A stretch of 64,000 nt of DNA from Streptomyces sp. HUAS CB01 (GTDB lineage Bacteria; Actinomycetota; Actinomycetes; Streptomycetales; Streptomycetaceae), in assembly GCF_030406905.1 (NCBI RefSeq), contig NZ_CP129137.1, positions 6,851,501 to 6,915,500 of the forward strand, read 5' to 3'. Shown piece by piece: positions 8,285 to 16,285 of this stretch. Within the stretch, counting starts at the first letter, position 1. Each line of letters starts with the position of its first letter. A program made the translations under genes and the position numbers. The notes under the pieces were generated by a model, which worked only from the letters and a program-made list of their open reading frames with translations, ran no database searches and was not told where the DNA came from.

Positions 8285-11200
8285 GCGTCGAACAGCAGAC
8301 AGCGACGGTGACGAACACCGATGTCCAGGACGTCATGGGCACGTTCGACGACCTGCGCAGCGCGCTCTTCCGCTACTACGACACCCCGTTCGGCGTCGAT
8401 GACCGTTCCGTCATGGAGGAACGGCGCAACCTCCTGGACCGGGACAACGGAGCCTGGCGTGACCCGCTGATCGAACTGCGGCCGCAGTACGCCTCCCGGG
8501 GCGTCGGCATCGCGGACTCCTTCGCCGAAGCAGGGGCGCACCCGGAGGCGGCCGAGTTCGCCCGGTTCACCCTCCCCGACGGTGTGACCAGCCTCTACCA
8601 GCATCAGCACGACGCCCTGGTCGCCGCCTGTTCGGGCCAGGACTTCGTGGTCACCGCAGGCACCGGATCCGGCAAGACGGAGTCCTTCCTGCTGCCGGTC
8701 CTCGCCGACCTGGTCGCCGAGTCCGCCCACTGGCAGGGCACCCGTGCGACGCAGCGGGAGTGGTGGCAGGGGGACGGCAACCACGTGCCCAGCCGACAGG
8801 GCGAGCACGGACATCCCGCAGCCATGCGTGTGCTGGTTCTCTACCCCACCAACGCCCTCGCCGACGACCAGCTGGTCCGGCTCCGGAAGTCGCTGGACAG
8901 CCGAGAGGCCCACGAGTGGCTGGACCAGAAGCGCAACGGACACCGCTTCTACTTCGGCCGGTACACCGGAGCCACTCCTGTCTCCGGCAGCCGCGATTCC
9001 GAGCCAGCGAACCTCCGTCTCCGTCAGTACCTGCGGGAGGTCCAGGAGCGGCAGCGCAAGGCCGACGAAAGGCTCGACGAGGGGCTGCGGCCCTTCATCC
9101 CGCGCCTCGGCGGAGCGGAGATGCACGCCCGCTGGGACATGCAGGCCGCACCGCCGGACATCATGGTCACCAACTACTCGATGCTGAACATCATGCTGCT
9201 CCGCAAGCGGGAGGAGCACATCTTCCGCGCCACGAGGAAGTGGCTGGACGAGACCCCGGACGCCCGCGTCACCCTGATCCTGGACGAGCTCCACATGTAC
9301 CGCGGCACTGCTGGCACCGAGGTGGCCTACCTTCTGCGCAACCTCCGCCACCGTCTCGGCCTCGACAAGAGCCCCGAAAAGCTGCGTGTGCTCGCCGCCT
9401 CCGCCTCCCTGGAGGCCGGGCGGGACGACGAGTTCCTCGACGGATTCTTCGCCCTGCCCGGATCCCGGCGCGTGATCATCCCTGGAAGGTCGAAAGAGAT
9501 CCACGGCGAGGGCGACCTGGCCGCGCACACCGAACGCCTCGCGCATGCCGCGAAGGCCCCCCTCACCCAGGACCAAGCCCTCGCCCTGGCCCGGGAGACC
9601 GGCCTCGGCCCAGCGGTCCAGCGCGCACTCACTCCAGGCGGCAAGCCTCGTGCTCTGCCCGCCCCCGAACTCGCGAAGAACCTCTTCCCGGACATCCCCG
9701 AGGAACCGCGCCAGGACGCTCTCCACGGGGTGCTGCGCATACTCGGCTCCGCACAGGACCCCGAACTTCCCCAGCTCCGCGCGCACTTCTTCTTCCGGAA
9801 CATCGAGGGCATCTGGGCCTGCACCGACCCGAACTGCCCGCAGATTCCCGTGGAGCACGGCCCGGAACGGCGGGTCGGCCGGCTTTTCGCCGAACCCACC
9901 TCCCGATGCACCTGCGGTGCCCGCGTACTGGAACTTCTCTCCTGCCAGGCCTGCGGCGACCTCATGCTCGGCGGGTACGCGAGCCCCAAGGACACCCAGC
10001 GGCGCAAGTTCACCGGTGCCCTCCACACCGACTTCCCGGATTTGGACCTGCTCCCCGACGAGGCCAGTGGGGCACCCACCGCGGCGAACTACGTCGTGTA
10101 CTGGCCGCGTACGAAGGGCCTCGGCCTCGACGACCCCGGCTGGCACGCGGGCCTGTCCGACGGCGGGCCGCAGGTCGAGTTCGAGTTCCGCCGCAGCGCC
10201 TACCAGCCCGCCACCGGCCGCCTGGAGAACCGGGACGTCCAGCACACCGGATGGTCGTTCCACATCTCCGTACCCCCGGACAAGGAAGGCAAGAAGCCGG
10301 CCCACGACCCGGGCCGCCTGCAGGCATTCCCCACCCGTTGCCCCGCCTGCGGCGACGACTGGGAGATCAAGTACGACCGGGACGGCCGTTTCATCCCGCT
10401 GGAGTCTCCCGACCGGCTGCGCAACGCGCCGGTCCGGCGAATGCGCACCGGCTTCTACAAGATCAACCAGGTGCTGGTGACCGAAGCCCTCGGCCACCTC
10501 CCGGACGGCAAGCGCAAGGCGATCGCCTTCTCCGACAGCCGTGACGACGCCTCCGAGCTCGCCAGCGGCCTCGCTCTGCGCCACTACCAGGACCTTCTCC
10601 GCCTGCTCAGCGCCCAGGCCGTCGAGAACCAGGGCGATCCGTTCGGAGACCTTCGGCTGGTGAAGGCCCACTACGCCGGGGCGCCGGTCGATCGTGAAGC
10701 CGCCCGTGGCGCCATGGAACGGCTGCGGGACCGCGATCCGGCGGACTGGGGGCGCCTCAAGGCGATCCTCGCCGACGACCTCGACGCGGAACCGGAACTC
10801 CTGCCCGACCTGGAGCGGAAGTTCTCCGCACTGCCCTCCCTGGACGACCTGGCCTCCGACCTCGAGGGCATGCTGCTCAAGTACGGCACCAACCCCGCCG
10901 GTCCCGCGGCCTCGCTCCAGCAGACCTCGGCCGAACAGCCCTGGACCGCGCTCTACAACTGGGAGCGGGACCGGGAAGCGGTGGTGGAGACCCCGGCACA
11001 GGAGGAACTCCTCAACCGCCTCCGCTCCCGTCTCCGCCTGGAGGCCATCGGAAGCCTCTTCTCCGGCGGCGGCCGTGACTTCGAATCGCTCGGACTCGGT
11101 TGGCTCTGCCTGCGTGACGATCGCTCGCCTGTAGAGATCGGCCGGGACAGCGATCAGGCCGTGGCGCGTGCCAGTCTGCGGATACTCGGCCTGATGCGGC

Positions 11201-13746
11201 GCTTCACCCGGATACGTGCCTCTCTGCAGAGGCCGCCTGCGCCTCTGAAGCGTTTCTGGAAGCAGGTCGCCGAACGCCAGGGTTCCGATGTGCAGACGGT
11301 CGAGGACCGGGTGCTCGGCGTCTGGAAGGACGCCGTGGTCGACTACGTCATCAAGCCGGAGAAGGTGGCGCTCCGCTCCGGCGAGAACAAGACCTGGACA
11401 TGCCCCTCCTGCCACCGGCCGCACCTTCACCCGGGCGCGGGAGTGTGCACCAAGTGCCTGACCCCGCTGCCTGTCCTGCCCCAGCAGTACAGCGGAGTCC
11501 TCGAGGACGACTACTACGCCTGGAAGGCCGCGCACCGCACCGGTGACTTCCCCCTGCGCACGGCAGAGCTGACCGGTCAGACGGACCGGCTGGAGGCCCA
11601 GCGCCGGCAGAGCCTCTTCCAGGACGTCTTCCTCGGCGACAAGGACGTTCCGCGGGCGGACGGCCTGGAACTGCTCTCCGTGACCACGACCATGGAGGCC
11701 GGTGTCGACATCGGCCCGCTCAACACCGTGATCATGGCCAACATGCCGCCCACCCGCTTCAACTACCAGCAGAGGGTGGGGCGTGCGGGCCGACGCAACA
11801 GCCCGGTCGCCCTGGCCCTCACCGTCTGCCGCGGCCGAAGTCACGACGAGCATTACTTCGCCCGCCCGGAAGCCATCACCAACGATCCGACTCCACCGCC
11901 CTACCTGGTACTCGACATGGTCTCCGTCTTCCGGCGGGTCCTGCTGGGAGAGGTCCTGCGCCAGGCCTTCGAGCCCCTGCAGCCGGCGGAGCGCCGGAAG
12001 GGGCCGGACATGACGACCAACGTGCACGGACAGTTCGGTCTCGCCGCCGACTGGCCGATGCATCGCGGTGCCGTCCGCCGCTGGATCGCCGAGCGCCCGG
12101 ACCGCATCAGAGCCGCTGCCGCCGCCCTCCAGGCCGGATCACCGGCGAGCGTCGCCGCCGTGAATCCGGTGGCCGCCATCGACGAACTCCTCGACCAGGT
12201 CGACGAGGTGGCAGCCCGGACGGTCGGCCACTCCGACCTCAGTCAGCGTCTGGCCGAGGCGGGCCTCCTGCCCATGTTCGGCTTCCCGACCCGCTCCCGT
12301 CTCCTCTACCGGAGCATCCCGCAGAAGACCTTCCCCTGGCCGCCGGCCGACTCCGTCAACCGGGACCTGGCCGTCGCCCTCAGCAAGTTCGCACCGGGCA
12401 GCGAAACCCCGCAGGACGGCCGTCTGCTCCGCTCCAGGGGAGTGGTCTCCCTCGTCCCGAGCGGGCGCGGAGTACAGGCCGCCGAGGACCCGTTCGGGCC
12501 GGAACAACTGGTAGCCATGTGCCGGATCTGCTCCCACGTGGACCCGCAGGCCGTTGTCGACCCGGATACCGGGAGCGCCGGTACCTGCCCCGCCTGCGGA
12601 GCGGAGAGCAAGTACTACAAGGCCGTCCCCTTCCGTGAGCCCGCAGGTTTTCGGGCCGCCCGTGAAGCACGGGACTACGACGGCTACCGGGAGCTCGGCT
12701 CCAACGCCACCAGCGCACGGACCGCCACCGACCTGGAGAACACCGCCCCGCGCGTCCACCGCGCCGCCGACGACTGGATGGTCGTCCACACCGGAAGCGG
12801 CGACCGCTACATCGTCAACACCAATGCCGGAAAGCTCTTCCGGTTCGCAAAGAACGCCGGTCCATGGGGCGGATACGTCGCGCTGGACCACCCCAAGGCG
12901 GAAGCCGACCTGGAGACCGCCCTCGGCGCCACCCAGCACACCGACATGCTCTTCATCGGGGCCAAGGGCGCCCTCGACACGAGCCGGGGCCTCCGCTTCG
13001 ACATCTCGAAGTCCCAGCAGATCGACGGCTTCCCCGAGGCCTACCACGGCCGGCGCGCCGCCTGGTACTCGCTGGCGGCCCTGCTGCGCCGCGCCGCCGC
13101 CCCGCACCTGGACGTGCAGCCGGAGGAACTCCTCAGCGGCATCCACGGCTCGGACGCCCCGGTGGCCGCTCCCGTCATGGCCTACCTGGCGGACAGCCTC
13201 GACAACGGCGCAGGCTTCAGCACCTACCTCGGTTCGGAGGAACACATCGAGGAGTTCCTCCAGGCGGTGGACCGGTACGTGCACGACCTGGAGGCCGGAC
13301 ATCATGCGCAGAACTGCCGCAGCTCCTGCTACACCTGCCTGCGCGACTACTCCAACATGCGCCTCCACCCGCTGTACGACTGGCGGCTCGCCCGCGACCT
13401 GACCGACGCCCTGCGGGGTCGGAAACTGCAGATCGACCCGGACGAGCACGCCGTCTTGCTGAAGGGCTGGGCGAACGAGGAGCCCAACGTCAGCCTCAAG
13501 GAGACCGCCTCCGGCCCCGTGGCGCTCTTCACGTCGGACTTCACCGGTGAGCCCGTCGCGATCGCCGTCAAGCATCCGCTGGAGTCCGCAGACGAGAAGT
13601 GCGGGAATGAACGGCTCCAGGCCCTGCGCAACGAGGTCCGTGCCGGAGGCCTCGCCACCAGGATCGCCTTCGCCGACTCCTACAGCCTGGACCGGACTCC
13701 TGCCGCGGTGATCGAGCAGGTGCACATCTTCGCGGAGGAGCTCTGA
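8281..13746 (+). CDS. Large DEAD/DEAH helicase with zinc ribbons and DUF1998 (DruE/DrmA-like)
   Basis: GTG 8281 has GGGAGG 5 nt upstream and overlaps the previous stop by 4 nt, giving 1821 aa; the frame extending upstream only overlays the preceding gene. Superfamily 2 motifs are clear: Walker A GTGSGKTES (~residue 127), DELH (~334), SAS (~375), and motifs V/VI TTMEAGVDIG and QRVGRAGRR (~1163). Cysteine pairs typical of zinc ribbons occur at about residues 513, 543, 687, 1040 and 1414. The C-terminal CRSSCYTCLRDYSN (~1679) is the DUF1998/MZB signature. Size and layout resemble DruE of Druantia and DrmA/DrmB of DISARM, but none of their known partners is present here. The role is probably ATP-driven DNA translocation or unwinding in the cytoplasm. 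Confidence 0.93.
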   Translation: MSVEQQTATVTNTDVQDVMGTFDDLRSALFRYYDTPFGVDDRSVMEERRNLLDRDNGAWRDPLIELRPQYASRGVGIADSFAEAGAHPEAAEFARFTLPDGVTSLYQHQHDALVAACSGQDFVVTAGTGSGKTESFLLPVLADLVAESAHWQGTRATQREWWQGDGNHVPSRQGEHGHPAAMRVLVLYPTNALADDQLVRLRKSLDSREAHEWLDQKRNGHRFYFGRYTGATPVSGSRDSEPANLRLRQYLREVQERQRKADERLDEGLRPFIPRLGGAEMHARWDMQAAPPDIMVTNYSMLNIMLLRKREEHIFRATRKWLDETPDARVTLILDELHMYRGTAGTEVAYLLRNLRHRLGLDKSPEKLRVLAASASLEAGRDDEFLDGFFALPGSRRVIIPGRSKEIHGEGDLAAHTERLAHAAKAPLTQDQALALARETGLGPAVQRALTPGGKPRALPAPELAKNLFPDIPEEPRQDALHGVLRILGSAQDPELPQLRAHFFFRNIEGIWACTDPNCPQIPVEHGPERRVGRLFAEPTSRCTCGARVLELLSCQACGDLMLGGYASPKDTQRRKFTGALHTDFPDLDLLPDEASGAPTAANYVVYWPRTKGLGLDDPGWHAGLSDGGPQVEFEFRRSAYQPATGRLENRDVQHTGWSFHISVPPDKEGKKPAHDPGRLQAFPTRCPACGDDWEIKYDRDGRFIPLESPDRLRNAPVRRMRTGFYKINQVLVTEALGHLPDGKRKAIAFSDSRDDASELASGLALRHYQDLLRLLSAQAVENQGDPFGDLRLVKAHYAGAPVDREAARGAMERLRDRDPADWGRLKAILADDLDAEPELLPDLERKFSALPSLDDLASDLEGMLLKYGTNPAGPAASLQQTSAEQPWTALYNWERDREAVVETPAQEELLNRLRSRLRLEAIGSLFSGGGRDFESLGLGWLCLRDDRSPVEIGRDSDQAVARASLRILGLMRRFTRIRASLQRPPAPLKRFWKQVAERQGSDVQTVEDRVLGVWKDAVVDYVIKPEKVALRSGENKTWTCPSCHRPHLHPGAGVCTKCLTPLPVLPQQYSGVLEDDYYAWKAAHRTGDFPLRTAELTGQTDRLEAQRRQSLFQDVFLGDKDVPRADGLELLSVTTTMEAGVDIGPLNTVIMANMPPTRFNYQQRVGRAGRRNSPVALALTVCRGRSHDEHYFARPEAITNDPTPPPYLVLDMVSVFRRVLLGEVLRQAFEPLQPAERRKGPDMTTNVHGQFGLAADWPMHRGAVRRWIAERPDRIRAAAAALQAGSPASVAAVNPVAAIDELLDQVDEVAARTVGHSDLSQRLAEAGLLPMFGFPTRSRLLYRSIPQKTFPWPPADSVNRDLAVALSKFAPGSETPQDGRLLRSRGVVSLVPSGRGVQAAEDPFGPEQLVAMCRICSHVDPQAVVDPDTGSAGTCPACGAESKYYKAVPFREPAGFRAAREARDYDGYRELGSNATSARTATDLENTAPRVHRAADDWMVVHTGSGDRYIVNTNAGKLFRFAKNAGPWGGYVALDHPKAEADLETALGATQHTDMLFIGAKGALDTSRGLRFDISKSQQIDGFPEAYHGRRAAWYSLAALLRRAAAPHLDVQPEELLSGIHGSDAPVAAPVMAYLADSLDNGAGFSTYLGSEEHIEEFLQAVDRYVHDLEAGHHAQNCRSSCYTCLRDYSNMRLHPLYDWRLARDLTDALRGRKLQIDPDEHAVLLKGWANEEPNVSLKETASGPVALFTSDFTGEPVAIAVKHPLESADEKCGNERLQALRNEVRAGGLATRIAFADSYSLDRTPAAVIEQVHIFAEEL

Positions 13747-15482
13747 TGACGACAGGAAACCCGCTGGGAGCGGGCCACGACGAGCAGGCCCGACGGGAGG
13801 TGCTGCGGCAGCGCGAGATCGCCCGCCGCCTCGCCCTCCGTCAGGCCCGCGCCCAGGGCCGGATCGTCGGAGAAGCACCGGAGGTTGCGGAAGGAGCCGG
13901 CAGCCCCGCTGCGGTCGTTCCGCCGCAGCAGCAGCCGGAACCTGCCATGCCCCAGCCGGTCCCCGACGGATTCGCCGACCGGGAGGCCTGGGAGCGCGCC
14001 CGCTCCTTCGCGGAACTCATGCTGCCCGACGCGTTGAAGGCGGAGGCCGGAACCTCCTCAGCACAGAAGTTGGCCAGGGCAGCGGCCGATGCGGCGTCCC
14101 GGCAGGACGACCCGGTCGAGGGCGTCTCCCTGCTCGTCACGGCACAGAACCACGGGCTGGACGTCTTCCACGGCCGGCTCAACGACCGCGCCCGCGCCCT
14201 GCTGGAGGACAAGCCACTGCCGCTCCTGGGGGAGCCGGGCAGCATGTGGCAGATCTACCAGGACGATCGTCGCCTGATGGTGACCAATCTCCCGGCCCCT
14301 CGGCAGAGGGCGCTCCTGGCGAAACTTCCGCGGGCGCTCCTCGACGACTACATCGACGAGGAGTGGATCGGCGCGGTCCCCGAGCGCGACGGCACCTCCC
14401 GTGCTGCGTACTTCCGCGCCCGCCTGGACCCGACGTCTCTCACCGATGAGGAGATGGACCTGTTGGCCTGGCCCCTGGAACGGGAGCGACGCGAGGCAGG
14501 CCCGGGAACGGCACCCGGCCCTGACTGGCCGCAGGACTGGCGCCTGCTGGTGAGGCTGCAGGCCAACGACGCCAAGGCCGTTGCCGAGGAGTGGACCGAC
14601 CTCCTGCCGCCGACGCAGAAGCTCCTCGACGCTCTCCGCGAAGTGCGGCGGACCGGAGAGGTCCCGGACGACCTCGTCGCCGACGAGCTGCTGTGGGTTC
14701 TCCTGGAGCGGATCCACCCCCGCGTGCGCAGCGTGAGCAACACGCAGTTCAACGGCTGGATCGGCGTCAGGACCCTGATCAGGGCTGTGCGGCAGATGCA
14801 CCGTGCCCTCCTCCTTGGAGACGACGAGGCGGCGGAACAGCGGAGGAAGGCGGCGCTCACGATGGCCGCAAGGCTCCGGCACCACTCGCAGCCGGTGCGC
14901 TGGGAGGCCCAGAACATTCAGGCCTACCTGCGCGCCGGCCATGAGATGAAGGAGAGCCTCAGACTCCTGGAGCAGGACGCGGAAGGCCGTCCCCCCGTGC
15001 GGGACCAGCTCGGCGGAGGCGCCGTGGCCACGTTGCGGAAGAATCGGAGCTTTCTGGAAGGCCGGCCCCTCGGAGAACGCGACCAGCCGCGCAACCCTTA
15101 TCTGACGCTCGGCGTGCCCGACGGAGCGGACGACTGGAAGAAGGCCTGGCGCGCCCTGAGGAAGGAACTCGACGACAGCGGCCGTGTCCGGATCAACAGC
15201 GCCAAGGACATGATCGAGAAGGCCGAGCGGGAGCAGCAGGAAGTACCCCGGTTCGCCGTCCCGCTCGCCCCGCATCGCTGGAAGGACTCCACCGGCACCA
15301 GCCACCGGCTGGAACTCCCGCCCGAGCCTCTGCAGAGGCTCACCGTGCCGCCCACGGACAGCGACCGCGAGTGGTCTCGTACCGAGGCGGCCCGAGAAAT
15401 AATCACCACGGCGACAGAACGCCTTTCCCCGGCTGCTGAAGACCCCGCGGCCCTTGAAGACCCAGAGAGCAGCACATCGTGA
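13746..15482 (+). CDS. 578-aa protein with degenerate J-domain near the C-terminus
   Basis: ATG 13746 overlaps the helicase stop by 1 nt (TGATG) and has GGAGGAG 6 nt upstream. The first ~430 residues are helical, Arg/Glu/Ala-rich and unrecognised. Residues ~450-497 read NPYLTLGVPDGADDWKKAWR, then a second basic helix and INSAKDMIEKAE. This follows helix I-II and helix III of a DnaJ J-domain, but the HPD that triggers Hsp70 ATP hydrolysis is missing: RKELDDSG stands in the loop. An Hsp70 gene lies two genes downstream. I infer an Hsp70-pairing protein with altered J-domain chemistry; no database comparison could be made. Confidence 0.75.
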   Translation: MTTGNPLGAGHDEQARREVLRQREIARRLALRQARAQGRIVGEAPEVAEGAGSPAAVVPPQQQPEPAMPQPVPDGFADREAWERARSFAELMLPDALKAEAGTSSAQKLARAAADAASRQDDPVEGVSLLVTAQNHGLDVFHGRLNDRARALLEDKPLPLLGEPGSMWQIYQDDRRLMVTNLPAPRQRALLAKLPRALLDDYIDEEWIGAVPERDGTSRAAYFRARLDPTSLTDEEMDLLAWPLERERREAGPGTAPGPDWPQDWRLLVRLQANDAKAVAEEWTDLLPPTQKLLDALREVRRTGEVPDDLVADELLWVLLERIHPRVRSVSNTQFNGWIGVRTLIRAVRQMHRALLLGDDEAAEQRRKAALTMAARLRHHSQPVRWEAQNIQAYLRAGHEMKESLRLLEQDAEGRPPVRDQLGGGAVATLRKNRSFLEGRPLGERDQPRNPYLTLGVPDGADDWKKAWRALRKELDDSGRVRINSAKDMIEKAEREQQEVPRFAVPLAPHRWKDSTGTSHRLELPPEPLQRLTVPPTDSDREWSRTEAAREIITTATERLSPAAEDPAALEDPESSTS

Positions 15483-16285
15483 GGAACAGAGCCGGTAAAG
15501 GCGACAATGGTGCTGGCCCCCGTGACGGATCCCGGCCGCGCCCGGGACGTGGGCCGAACAGCGGAAGCGTGCGGAGTCGTGGGGAGGGCAGGGCGGCCGA
15601 GGCTGCTCCCTGGCGGTTCACCGAGAGCCACCTGCCCGAACTCAGCCGGGGGACGCTGGACGCCGCCGCGATCCTGAAGTCGGTCAACGAGACGCTCCTA
15701 CCCGTGGTGGAAAGGGAGTTGGAGGCGGCGACGGAGAAACTGGGCGCAGCTCTGGCCGACAAGAAGACCGAAGCCGATCTGGTCTCCGCCTTCCGGGCCG
15801 AGCTGATGCGTCGAGTGCTTCCCCAGTTCACCGAAGCAGTCCGCAAGGGTGTGCTGGAGAGTATCCGCACACGCCAGATGCACCTGGCACAGCTGGCAGT
15901 CCTGCACCGGCAGGCGCTGCAGGCGAAGAAGCTGACAGCAGTGTTGACCCGCCTCGACCACGAGGCGGCGCAGGCCGGCCTGCAGATCGTCGGCGACGCC
16001 GGCGATCAGTCGCTGTTCAACGTCGTGGAGGACCAGCCCGGTGTGGTGAGGAGAGGCCCGGTCACCTTTGAACTTGTCGCGCCGGCCTACGTCGACAAGG
16101 AGTCGGGGAAGCTTGTCGAACGCGGCTGGCTGCGGGCCGTCGCCGGGCAGGAAGCTCCGCTGGGGATTGTCGATTCCGGTTCTGCACCAGCCGTGGAGGA
16201 TCCGGCTCCGGCGCTGACCTACAGGCAGACGCTGCGTGCTGCGGTGCGCGGGCGACTTGGCGTGACGCAAAGGGGAACGCGATGA
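15479..16285 (+). CDS. GrpE-like protein (268 aa), candidate Hsp70 nucleotide-exchange factor
   Basis: GTG 15479 overlaps the previous stop by 4 nt. The first ~45 residues are a basic Gly/Arg/Pro tail. Residues ~55-165 form long heptad-rich helices (ILKSVNETLLPVVEREL, LVSAFRAELMRRVLPQF). A compact beta-rich end follows (SLFNVVEDQPGVVRRGPV, APAYVDKESGKLVERGWLRA). A long helix pair followed by a small beta domain with a Gly-Tyr/Val-x-Arg pattern is the architecture of GrpE. The gene sits between a J-like gene and an Hsp70 gene. Sequence similarity is weak, so the assignment rests on layout and context. Confidence 0.6.
   Translation: MRNRAGKGDNGAGPRDGSRPRPGRGPNSGSVRSRGEGRAAEAAPWRFTESHLPELSRGTLDAAAILKSVNETLLPVVERELEAATEKLGAALADKKTEADLVSAFRAELMRRVLPQFTEAVRKGVLESIRTRQMHLAQLAVLHRQALQAKKLTAVLTRLDHEAAQAGLQIVGDAGDQSLFNVVEDQPGVVRRGPVTFELVAPAYVDKESGKLVERGWLRAVAGQEAPLGIVDSGSAPAVEDPAPALTYRQTLRAAVRGRLGVTQRGTR

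Noticed and set aside
7990..12063. A 1357-codon open frame on the minus strand
   Set aside because: It is the mirror of the helicase gene; long antisense frames are normal in very GC-rich coding DNA and it has no recognisable domain.
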